A stretch of DNA of 64,000 nucleotides from the NCBI RefSeq assembly GCF_042453785.1, contig NC_091673.1, positions 1,557,501-1,621,500 on the forward strand. Reading direction: 5' to 3'. This DNA is from Malus domestica (Eukaryota; Streptophyta; Magnoliopsida; Rosales; Rosaceae). The translations under genes and the position numbers were made by a program. The notes below the pieces were generated by a model that searched no databases, was not told where the DNA came from, and saw only the letters and a program-made list of their open reading frames with translations. This document shows positions 32,971-42,754 of the stretch, one piece after another. Numbering within the stretch: position 1 is the first letter of the stretch; each line of letters starts with the position of its first letter.

Positions 32971-35066
32971 ATGTCGCGGTTGATCACTCGTCGTCGGAGT
33001 GTGACCAATGCGTCTCCCGCATTATCAGCATCTACTGCTCCACCCATGAGTGCTCTATTGATTCAAGAGCCTACACCCCTTGCTGAGGCTACTTCTACGG
33101 CGTCTCAGGTGCCCGTCTCATCGACATCATCAGTGTCGATTCAGCCACTCAGTGCACGGCGGCCTCACCGGCGCCGCCGCGAGCCGGAGCCTTCTGATCA
33201 CACTTCCTCGGCATCCAGAGTCGGGGGTGAGGCCTCCCAGCCAGGTACAATTTTTTCTAATTCTCACTACGTTGTATTTTTTTTTCATTTTAAAACTATT
33301 ATTTTTATGATGGTGAAAATATGTTGGATTGTGAAAATGTGTTGCAAGTTGTGAATTACTGTTATTTTATTGTTTTAAGGTTTTGGGAAATGCTATACTA
33401 TTATGGGAGGTTGTGTCGAATTTTTTGTACAAATTTAAGCTTAGGGTTTTCACCATTTAAGTATTTTTGGCTAGCTAAAAAAAACACCAGGGGGCCTAGT
33501 CGAATGCTGAAGCAGAAACAGAACGTACGTCAGACCGGCGCCAAGATCAAGATTGTGTATGACCCGCGACATCGTGGAGCGTCTACCTCACAGCAGAATA
33601 GCTCCATCGTTAGTAGCTGTGGTGTTGTTATTCGAGACAATTGTCCTTTTCAGTGGCAGTCTTGGGCAGAAATTCCCGAGGACAAGAAGGAACTGGTGCG
33701 ACACGAGTTGTCGGTTAGTATATTAATTTTTAGCCTTTATCATTTTTTTAATTTTGTTTACAAATATTAAAAACCAAAATATATTATCTTTAATATTATT
33801 AAATTTCTTACTATTATTTTATTATTTTTCATATTCGTAGTTCATTTATGATCTTGATGACGCATCCCCCGAGGTCATGGCCTACTTAGAGGAGACCTTA
33901 GCAAGCCGGTACAAAAATTGGAAGCACAATTTTCACAATCATTTTAAGATATGGGATAATCTGGAGATTGCTCGCTTACATGTTCCAAGCGAATTGAATG
34001 ACCGGCCAGAGGATTGGGAGTGGCTCTGCAAGCATTTTACGGACCCAAACTTTGTGGTATGTGCATAATATTTTAATAAAAATTTATTATTGTTTTAGTA
34101 ATTTTTTAAAGCTTTTTTTATTAATTTATTTCAAATAGTTTCACTAACATGTATATTGTGTGTTTAACAGAAGAAATCTGTTGCTGGCCAGATAGCTCGA
34201 GAGTCAAAGACACTTCTCCACCATTCTGGTTCGAAGCCCTTTTCGTATAGGCTTGAGGAACGACGTCAGGTAATACTATATTAACTTTGAAATTTTATAC
34301 AATTTATTTATTATTATTAATAAAATTTTCTTAATGTTTTTTTTCTTCAGGAGGGTTCTAAGTTCCCAGAGATCGACATGTTCAAGGACGTTTACGTTCG
34401 ACCTGGTAATGAAATCGCTGGGCAGTTTTATGTAAGTATATGTAATTATTATTATTCTTATATGTATGAATCGTTCAAATATTATTTATATTTTGTTATT
34501 AAACATTATATGTTTTTTCTTTATTATTACAGGATACTATGGTGGAAAAGAGCACTGCTGTTCTCCAAGAAGCAGCATCGCAGCTTCCCCCGGAGACTTC
34601 GATCGAGGATGTCATGGTACCAGAGGATGTAGGTTTTCAAATCATGACTGAAGTCCTGGATGAGAACCTTGGTCGTCGTCATGGCCAGGTTGTTCGGGGT
34701 ATGGGGAAATCACGGGTTCGTGAGACGGGTGCCTCTTCTTCCAGATTGAACACATCATTGATGGATGAAGTGACAACCTTAAGGGGTAAGCTTGCGATCC
34801 AGGAAGAGCAGATGAGGGTCCAGGGCGAGCAGATGAAGGAGCAGATGAGGGCCCAGGGCGAGCAGATGAAGGAGCAGATGAGGGCCCAGGGCGAGCAGAT
34901 GGAAGCGCAGCTGAGGGTCCAGAGCGAGGAGGTGAGGACCTATGCTGAAACGGTGAGAGACCTTGTACGAGCCATACAGACGGCCGGCCTACAAGTCTCG
35001 CTACCAGCACCTCATCTTGATCCACCTTCGATCTCAGAGCCACCTCACCCTCCCGATACTCAGTAG
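32971..35066 (+). CDS. TNP1/Ptta-like transposon accessory protein, probably defective
   Basis: Six exon blocks: 32971-33244, 33491-33713, 33841-34056, 34171-34269, 34351-34431 and 34533-35066. Exons 2-6 join in phase with GT-AG borders. The exon 1-2 junction leaves one base too many or too few, so the frame is either broken or uses a splice site I did not find. The start is Ser/Thr/Pro-rich (MSRLITRRRS). The middle has WAEIPEDKKELVRHELS, ASRYKNWKHNFHNHF and RPEDWEWLCKHF, typical of plant 'transposase, Ptta/En/Spm' accessory proteins. The C-terminal exon encodes a heptad-like repeat (RAQGEQMKEQM units) that should form a coiled coil. In En/Spm the related protein binds subterminal repeats; those here lie just downstream. 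Confidence 0.65.
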
Positions 35067-35222
35067 CTTGATGTTTTAAACCTAGTTCACTTGTACTTTA
35101 TGTATACATTTTTATATATTTTATAATTAAATACTTTTTCTTGGTTAATTAATTATTCTTTACAATATTTATCAAAAATTAAAAAAAATAATTAGTTTTG
35201 ACCAAAATATTTATAAAAAAAA

Positions 35223-35642
35223 AAGGGTTTGCGCGACGTAGGTCGCGTCACGCAAGGAAACTTTGCACGACATAGGCCCTGAGTTGCGCAAGGCCACTTT
35301 GCTCGACGTAGGCCCTGCGTCGTGCAAAGTTGCCTTGCGCGACGCAGGACCTACGTCGTGCAAAGTGGCCTTGCGCAACTCAGGACATACGTCGTGCAAA
35401 GTTTCCTTGCGCGACGCAGGACCTACGTCGAGCAAAGTGGCCTTGCGCGACGCAGGACCTACGTCGTGCAAAGTTTCCTTGCGTGACGCAGGTTATACCT
35501 TGGTCGAGCAAACTCTAGCGTTACCGGCTTGGCGCGACGGGTTTTGCACGACGAAGGTACGTCGCGCAAACCCTTGCGCAACGACTTTGGACTTTGCACG
35601 ACGAAGGTACCTACGTCGCGCAAAGTGTTTTTTCTACTAGTG
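35223..35642. repeat. CACTA subterminal repeat array
   Basis: About 20 direct and inverted copies of the word ttgcgcgacgcagg/acctacgtcgtgcaaag, arranged so that the region can fold on itself, ending in the CACTA terminus. Such arrays are where TNPA-class proteins bind in En/Spm. The frames through it are artefacts. Confidence 0.8.
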
Positions 35643-35903
35643 TAATAGTAGAATATTAAAGTGCGCAACGAACAAAACTACAAAATAATAAGAATATTAT
35701 TAAACAAACTGAGAATGCCGAAACGGCTACAAAACCCTAAGAGGCTACATTGTGACTAACTTGTTTCTCAAACTAAATTACAAGCAATATTTATAGAGAA
35801 CTAAACCTAAGAAACCCTAACTAGGATAAGCTAAGCCCAATTCCTAAACTAACAAGGAAAATCCAAATACTAAAATAAACATAAATACTAATATTTTCCA
35901 ACA
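35641..35903 (-). mobile_element. Copia-type LTR fragment
   Basis: On the minus strand it starts TGTTGGAAAATATTAG at 35903, preceded by a purine-rich tgacggggg tract. It contains ctctataaata (TATA-like) and runs to the CACTA end. Its last 75 bp are the repeat also seen at 32699. Confidence 0.6.
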
Positions 35904-36530
35904 CCCCCGTCAAACCCATGGCAGTACACCACATGGGTTTGCCAAAGTAGATGTGGATGCAAAACTCCAAATTCCAGTGCCGATGCCGATGCCGATACCT
36001 ATGTCAATGCCGATTCCAACTTCCGAACAAACTTGAACAAAAAACAAAAAATCCAACTTTCGCAACGATTGCTCGAGTGGCCTAAAACCTCCAACTTTTT
36101 TCCTTTGCCCGTGTGGGCCTCAAACAAGCAATCAATTTTACCTTTTTTTTTTTTTTTTTTAATCCCCCTCCTTTTTCTTATTCCTTTCTTATTTTCTTCC
36201 TTTCCTTCTTCCTTCTTCCTTTCTTTGTTCCTTTTGTGCGAACAAACAACATATCTTTCTATTTGCCTATTTTTTCCTTTTGTGCAAACCAACAACATCA
36301 TCCTTTTATTCTTTTTTTTTTCTGCGGGTGTATGGTTGTGGACAGATCCAGATGCAGCTGTAAGACTACTCAATTTCAAACTTTTTCCTTGCAAACAATC
36401 AATACCAACTAACAAATCTAAAACGAAAACACAAACAGCGGAAGATGACTAAAACAAAACCGATACAAACAAATTGGCACCCATCAACAACAGATTAAAT
36501 CTTGAAGGATCCAACCAGCTATGATACCAA
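35904..36530 (-). mobile_element. internal remnant of a short Copia-like element
   Basis: Non-coding sequence with pyrimidine-rich tracts. It ends in gctatgatacca (36518-36529), the reverse of a TGGTATCATAGC primer-binding site like that of initiator tRNA-Met. The 5' LTR expected beyond it is missing. Confidence 0.55.
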
Positions 36531-36532
36531 GT

Positions 36533-36657
36533 TGACACAACCCGACCCGGAATGTTCGCTAGGACTCCGAATCGAGCTGTGCTGGTCGACACCTGGAAGG
36601 TAATGAAGTCATAAAGTGTAGTGATGTGAAAAATATGAATAAATTTAAACCCAAATT
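36533..36657 (-). mobile_element. fragment of the 26873-29470 LTR family
   Basis: Matches 30521-30650 (tgacacaacccgacccgg, ctaggactccgaatcgagc, cataaagtgt). Confidence 0.6.
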
Positions 36658-37227
36658 GTCACATCCTGACTCGGGCCCCCACCACATCTCGGGCTCGACT
36701 CTACCGTAGCACGATATTGTTCGCTTTGGGCCCCGACCACGCCCCAACGGTTTTGTTTCTAGGAACTCACACGAGAACTTCCCAGAAACAAAACTGTAAG
36801 GGCGTGGTCGGCGTTTATAGGGAACAATATCATGCTACAGTGGAGTCGAGCCTGGGATGTGGTGGGGCCTGGGCTGGGATGTGACAATTTGGTATCAGAG
36901 CCAATCCCTGATCGGAAGTGTGCCGACGAGGACGTCGAGCCCCTAAGGGGGTGGATTGTAACATCCCACATCGCCTAGAGGTGTGGATCCTGTAAGCCTT
37001 ATATGTATATTCTCATCTCTGCCTAGCACGAGGCATTTTGGGAGCTCACTGGCTTCGAGTTCTGTAGGAACTCCGAAGTTAAGTGAGTTCGCGCGAGAGC
37101 AATCGCATGATGGGTGACCCACTGGGAAGTTCTCGTGTGAGTTCTCAGAAACAAAACCGTGAGGGCGTGGTCGGGGCTCATAGCGGACAATATCATGTTA
37201 CGGTGGAGTCGAGCCCGTGATGTGACA
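36658..37227 (+). mobile_element. rearranged Cassandra TRIM
   Basis: 36658-36785 is an inverted piece of LTR. 36786-36886 is the end of a plus-strand 5' LTR, 36890-36902 is the primer-binding site tggtatcagagcc, followed by a ~55-bp interior and a purine tract (ccctaagggggtggat). 36957-37227 is a full 271-bp 3' LTR. The LTR holds the 5S-rRNA-like block at about 37062-37138 (ggaactccgaagttaagtg, gatgggtgacccactgggaa). That block defines Cassandra elements, which have no coding capacity. Confidence 0.9.
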
Positions 37228-37697
37228 ATTCTAATAAGTGATCTAAATGGAGTACCATTACTTGAGTTATAATTGAAATCAAGAAAGCTAATATATACGT
37301 CTATAGTTGTACTAATATGGAGATTGGGTTTTCCCTATTGATATAACTGCTAGTGCTGCCCTTTCTGCTATATTCGTAATAATGCAATTTGTAGGATATC
37401 ATTGCTAGAGTGGAAGTGACATTAAAACACAATTAAAAAAATTCAACAAAATCAAGAAAATAAATAAATAAAAACAAAAGAGAGAGGTTGTATTGGCATA
37501 CAAAATAAAATTGTGACACGTAAACAAATAATTGCCCATAAAATTGCTAAATTTGATCACAATCTATTGATTAGTCTCTTGGGTTAGCTGTCCGATCTTT
37601 AGATATTGAAGAACGTTGAGGTTATACTATAAATTTAATTGACAATATAAGAAATAACTCAACTTACTTATAAGCCCATGCAAAATCACTCATCCAT

Positions 37698-37790
37698 CAA
37701 TGTGAGATTCATTCTCAACAAGTGTTGATGATTTGTCCGGAGTTGCAACATCCTTAGTTAATTTCTCAAATTCATTCGACAATTTTGCAA
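37698..37790 (-). pseudogene. MLP exon 2 fragment
   Basis: On the minus strand it encodes NEFEKLTKDVATPDKSSTL, closely like EYEKLTEDVAAPDKYVGL near the C-terminus of MLP gene D. A stop follows soon after and the rest of the gene is absent. Confidence 0.65.
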
Positions 37791-37842
37791 GTGGGTGAAG
37801 GAGCCTCGAACCCAGATGAGGAGAGATGCTTTATTTCCACTT

Positions 37843-37989
37843 GGGTAGTGTTATTCACACATTCTTTTTTACCTCCCACACACACTTGTTAATTTTTGTC
37901 AATTGATCTTCTTCAATTCATTCGATATGATGCCACAAATTGAGAGAGGTGTGTGAGAGGTAAAAATGAGTGTGTGAATAGCACCACCC
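37843..37989. mobile_element. MITE related to 13305-13608
   Basis: 147 bp with ends gggtagtgttattcacaca and gtgtgtgaatagcaccaccc. The flanks tttccactt and tttccatta give an imperfect duplication. Confidence 0.65.
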
Positions 37990-39308
37990 TTTCCATTAGG
38001 ACAACTCTCCTTTTATGTTGGTTAAGTTCAGCAAAAGAAAATTGTAATTGTCCTTTAATGACCAATTTCCCTTGTTCTTAGTTAATTTTATGCTGATTCG
38101 AATATGAAAATTAATTGACTTTTTCTTCCAAGTGCGTGTAACATGTATTGTGAGAATGGATGACTTGAATTTGTTTGTCCACAATATCTTTTTTATCAAG
38201 TGTCCTTCTACTTATTTAATGACATATGACGTATGTGCTCGTGTTATGGATACATTAAAAAATATCTCTTTTTATGTTCAAATTCTCCATCCCTTAATTT
38301 AGAGAATTCAGGTTATTCTATAGCTTGTCAAAACAAAAGATTGTTCAACAGCAACCACCATTATATTAGACATTACGGACTGTCCACAATCCACATCCTG
38401 GAACCATAAACTCGTGGTAGGATGAGGAGGAAAAATTCATCCTTACGCATTTTTTAAGAGAATTATCGGTAATTGTTGTATATACAATCTTCCATCCACT
38501 TTCTCCAATCTTCCACGTAACGATTTCTTGTATATACCAAGTCTTCATACACTGTGGCAGCGTGGTGCAATTTTAAATAATTGATATTATTTATAGACAA
38601 TATTTTTTTATGGTCTGAATAGACTATATCTAGAAATAATGCAAGTCAGGGATGATCCATTGGCAATGAAAATCTTCAAAGATCTAAAAATATAATTTTT
38701 TAACAAATGATATTATCTACGTTAAGAGAAAGGGATGTGCTTAGCTTCACAATAGACTATCAATAACGTGATTCAAATTGGTCTTTGGCGAGAATCAGAC
38801 CGAAAATCTCTCACTTACAAATAAAAAAGAATATCATTAAATCGTAGTATTAAGTGACATAGATCTAAAAACATTAATTTAGCGAGATTTTGTGAATCTA
38901 ACATTTATGGATACCCTTACCTCATCAGTCATCCCCCTACTTTTTTTATCATTTCTATTTTGTTTTATTAGATAGTCGGAGTTGGTAATGACTTTTTAGC
39001 AAAAAATAAAGATAGTGAGAAATGATTCTCTCTCATTCCATTTCCCAGCTCCGGTTCTCTCCTCTTTCTCTTTCCTTTTTTTTTTCTTTTCCTACAAAGA
39101 AGACAATACAAGATGTTGACGTGATTTAATCGTAATCATTCAACTAGAAAAATACTGAAGAGTAGAAAAAAAATGGAAAAAAGAGAATCCTGATTAAAAA
39201 AAACAGACGTATTACAAATCAATCTATCCGAAAAAATAAATAATGATAATAAACGTATGTACACACAATATTTTACTAGTGTGATGGTCAACTACACACA
39301 ATGTTATT

Positions 39309-39421
39309 TGTGAATTGATAACATATACTGTCCTATTGTGAATTGGTAACATATACTGTCCTATTGTGAATTGGTAACATATACTTTCCTATTGTGAAAT
39401 GATAACATATAACTTTGTCAT
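39309..39421. repeat. 28-bp tandem repeat, four copies
   Basis: The unit tgtgaattggtaacatatac + tgtcctat is repeated four times with a few changes, about 460 bp upstream of MLP gene C. Confidence 0.85.
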
Positions 39422-39884
39422 TGTATAAAACTGAGAAGACACTATAAAACCCTTTTATCTATCAATGCATATTGTGAACTTGTCTTCATAGGATTCCAAT
39501 TAGAGAAATACCAAGGAGACTCTCAAAAGTGGAACTCTCTTAATGGATTCTCTGCCATCTCATATTTTTGGCACAATATTTTACAATGTTAATACGAGAA
39601 TTGATGTTAAACTGTGAGATGATAGATAATTCATAAAGAGTCTCACTTTTAGAGAGTTGATTTTGCATTCGAGAAGTATGATTTTAAAAATATATGACTT
39701 ACTGTCTATCATGTGTTTCATGATTTAAATGCTTCTTAAATTGGATGACCCACTATTAAAATATTATGCAATTTAACTCTAGTCACTTGTATTTAATAAG
39801 GAGGTAGGAGCCGAAATTATACACACACTTTAACATTCTTCCCTTATAATTTCTGAGTAGCATCCATCAAAACTGCCCATAAGC

Positions 39885-40697
39885 ATGGTTCTGCATGGTA
39901 AAATTGGGACTGAAATAGAAATTAAGGCACCAGCTGACAAGTTGTATAACATCTTCAAGAGCGCCCACCTCATCCCAAACATTTCTACTGCCCATATCAA
40001 AGGAGTTGATGTTCATGAAGGAGACTGGGAAACACACGGCTCTATTAAGATTTGGAAATATGAACTAGGCAAGTACAAATTCAATTTTTATTCATGTTTA
40101 ATTATTAACTATATACGTACGTATGACCCTAATAGATGTGCTCAACGTCATCATACGTTCATAGCATGAGTTTGCATGTTTGTATATATACACCATAGTG
40201 TTGAGAGTTGTCCCGCATTCGTGAGGGACAAGGTTTGCTATGTGCATATATGGTCTTGGGCTACTCCCCATATTGCCAATTGGTTTTATGGTGGAACCCC
40301 AATTTCATCATGGTATCAGAGCGGGTTGTTCTCGTGTGAAGCCAAATGACCACACACGCTCCACGTCACCCAGTTGTTGTCCACGTGTAGGCTTGAAAAT
40401 CCGCCACACGTGCGGGGGCATGTTGAGAGTTGTCCCATATTGGTGAGAGACAAGGTTTGCTATGTGCATATATGGTCTTGGGCTACTCCCCATATTGCCA
40501 ATTGGTTTTATGGTGGAACCCCAATTTCATCACATAGAACCTCTTAGTTATGTTACTGTTTCCTTCAAATTTTGCTCCGGGCTATGAGTTTCCAATACGG
40601 TAAATACATGTTCCCTAAGTACATGCAGTCATGTTGTCCTGTTTTTTCCAATGGAGCAAGATCCTGATCACTGGAAGGGGCTTCGATCTATGTATAT

Positions 40698-40736
<39 letters not shown>

Positions 40737-41081
40737 ACATACAGAGAGACTGAGAAAGATTATTTATTTTGGTGTGGTGAAATTAACCATGAATGCGTGC
40801 ATGCATATATAGGGGACCATGTCGGAATATTCAAGGAACAGGTGGAGCTAGACGATGAGAACAAGGCCGCAACTCTGATTGGATTGGAAGGAGAAATGTT
40901 CAAGTATTATAAGAGATTCAAGGCTGTCTATCAATTCACTCAAAAAGATGAAGGCACGGGTATTGCCAACCTGTGGATCGAATACGAGAAACTGAACGAA
41001 CATGTTGAAGCTCCAGATAGATATATCGGTTTGATGGTTAACCTCGTCCAGGATCTTGATGCTCACTTTCTCGGGGCATAA
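39885..41081 (+). CDS. MLP-like protein, gene C (GC-AG intron carrying a TRIM)
   Basis: Exon 1 is 39885-40068 (184 nt) and exon 2 is 40813-41081 (269 nt). The join reads E-L-G-D-H-V-G and gives 150 residues, the normal MLP length. The donor is AG|GCAAGT, a canonical GC-type donor, aligned exactly with the GT donor of gene D; the acceptor is ATATAG. Motifs are TEIEIKAPADKLYNIFK, VDVHEGDWETHGSIKIW (EGDW signature) and DVDAH-like QDLDAHFLGA at the end. The intron (744 bp) contains a complete TRIM and a CA microsatellite. A tatttaataa motif lies about 90 bp upstream. MLPs are cytosolic Bet v 1-fold ligand-binding proteins; the ligand is unknown. Confidence 0.9.
40199..40532 (+). mobile_element. 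complete TRIM retrotransposon in the MLP gene C intron
   Basis: 334 bp. The 5' LTR is 40199-40310 (112 bp, tgttgagagttg..atttcatca) and the primer-binding site tggtatcagagc at 40311-40322 matches initiator tRNA-Met. The purine-rich cgtgcgggggca precedes the 3' LTR at 40421-40532 (112 bp). A perfect 5-bp target duplication, catag, is at 40194-40198 and 40533-40537. There are no coding frames, so it depends on enzymes of other elements. It lies in the same orientation as the gene. Confidence 0.96.
40700..40735. repeat. (CA)n microsatellite
   Basis: About 18 CA units near the 3' end of the MLP gene C intron. Confidence 0.95.
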
Positions 41082-42402
41082 ATGAATTAATTAATGAATA
41101 AAACCGGGTAGCATATGCAACGGTTGGAAAGAGGTTTTACTGGTCTTGTTAAACGTAATTATATGTAATCATGCATGCATTTGTTCATCAATGCGTACGT
41201 GCATATATAAAATGGTTTTCTTAATTATGTATGTGTGTATTGTGAGAAATATACGAAGGGATGTCCTATGTATGGCATAGTTATGTGATAGATTATGGTT
41301 ATGGATCATATCTATGAAATAGAGAAGTCTTTGTTGATTTCTCCCTGAATTTGTAGAGTTCGGTCAATTTTTTCTTTGAACTTTAAGTCAATTTCTCCAT
41401 CAACTCTTATAATTATTCAGTTTTGTCCCCTGCTGTTAAGGTTTTTGAATTTTTCATCCAACATGTCATTAACGTTTGCCTAGTTTGCAGCTTCAAAGAG
41501 TAGAAAAGTCATTTTCCTTAATTTATATATATATATATATATTTATTTATTTATTTTTTTTTTTCTTTAAATTTTTATTCTCTCTCTGAAACTCTCCTAC
41601 ACGGCCAGGCCATGTAGGAGACCTCCATCATTCCCAAACTTGAACGCTCCTCTCCCAACAATCAACGAGATCGGTGAGATCGAACCCTAGATTTCTGCCA
41701 TGTGTGGAAAAAGAGGGTGGTGATTGGGAGTTTGGGCCTCTGGATGATAAAAAAGACCATAACCACCAATGCAATCCCCTTGCATATATAGCCTTAATTG
41801 TACTCAACAACTAACATGTGTGAGTACCTCAACCTCACCTGCCCATTTAATCATTTCTTTCTTATTGTGCAATCCTTAACAACCTAAAATATAAGTCGAA
41901 AAGATGTCAGTTTAATTTTCAGAAATTGGCCTTTTCTTGATTTTAAAATTTTCCGGTCGTTTAAATTTTAGTATTATATTATATATGTGGAACTTCTAAG
42001 TATTTTTTGTAACTAAGTATCTTTATCCCGTGGAGGCAAGATCTCCCATAGTGCATAGACGCATATATTTTCTCACATTTTTTATTTATGTCATTCATAT
42101 TGATTGAATTAAAAGAGAATTCAAAAAATTAAATTAACTTAGAATGTGTAAAAGGAGAAATGGGTGTGCAAATGGAGATCTTATTCTAAATTTATCCAAC
42201 TAGATACGTATGAACAATTTACTACACAACTTGCCAAATCTCTTTAGCGCATGCGTTAAGGTATTGTGAGTAACCTAACTGTGATATCAGTTTCTTTGTA
42301 TAACTTTTGACAATCATGTTGTTCAGGATGTATTCTTACTGTTAATTACACAATGAATTTTGAGTTTTTCTTTTGATAGTTCTCCAATATATATGTACTG
42401 TC
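41082..42402. other. intergenic, MLP gene C downstream
   Basis: No gene. 41290-41520 contains a repeat-like tract (ttgatttctccctgaattt...) resembling one end of a DNA transposon, followed by (TA)n and poly-T runs. Confidence 0.45.
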
Positions 42403-42754
42403 TGTGAGAATGTGAGGACAAAGTTCCACATCGGTGAGAGATCAAACCATGCAAGGCTATATTAGAGGTTACGCTGCTTCCTGTATTGTCAATTGATTTT
42501 ATGATGGAACATGAAGTTTCTTCATGGTATATATCGAAGCAATGTGTGAAGCCCAAGTGCCCAACAGCCACTCAACGTCATCCTATTTATGTTGTTCATG
42601 TGTCCGGCTTGAAAATCATCACACGTGAAGGGGCGTGTGAAAATGTGAGGTCAAAGCCTCAAGTCAGTAAGGGACCAAATGTAAAAACTTATAAGAGATT
42701 GAGCTACTCTTTATATTGTCACTTGATTTTATTGTGAATCCCAACTTTTTTCCA
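42403..42754 (+). mobile_element. degraded TRIM related to 40199-40532
   Basis: The LTR-like repeats tgtgagaatgtgaggacaaag (42403-42524) and tgtgaaaatgtgaggtcaaag (42636-about 42754) flank a decayed primer site, tggtatatatcgaagc, and a purine tract, cgtgaaggggcg. The layout matches the intact TRIM. No target duplication was found. Confidence 0.7.

Larger units (their letters stand above)
32699..35642 (+). mobile_element. CACTA (En/Spm-like) derivative with TNP1-type gene
   Basis: The right end, read inward from 35642, is CACTAGTAGAAAAAACACT, the CACTA terminal signature. It is followed by ~400 bp of subterminal repeats. Inside is a multi-exon gene resembling the small TNP1/Ptta accessory proteins of En/Spm elements. 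The left TIR was not found; instead a 75-bp sequence (32699-32773) that recurs just outside the right end (35643-35717) marks the left side, followed by a 43-bp inverted copy. No main transposase is present, so the element is non-autonomous and left-truncated. Confidence 0.65.
37228..39884. other. intergenic region upstream of MLP gene C
   Basis: AT-rich, with no intact gene. It contains an MLP exon fragment (37698), a MITE (37843) and a 28-bp tandem repeat (39309). The rest shows no recognisable feature. Confidence 0.5.

Noticed and set aside
33080..33310. Alternative frame with a Leu/Arg-rich start (MLRLLLRR)
   Set aside because: It overlaps exon 1 of the TNP1-like gene in another frame and has no conserved continuation.
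35223..35642. CRISPR-like array of short repeats
   Set aside because: Repeats are degenerate, direct and inverted, have no unique spacers, and end in a CACTA terminus in a plant genome; they are transposon subterminal repeats.
37058..37140. 5S rRNA gene
   Set aside because: Only a 5S-like block within a Cassandra LTR, diverged from true 5S RNA and bounded by LTR sequence.
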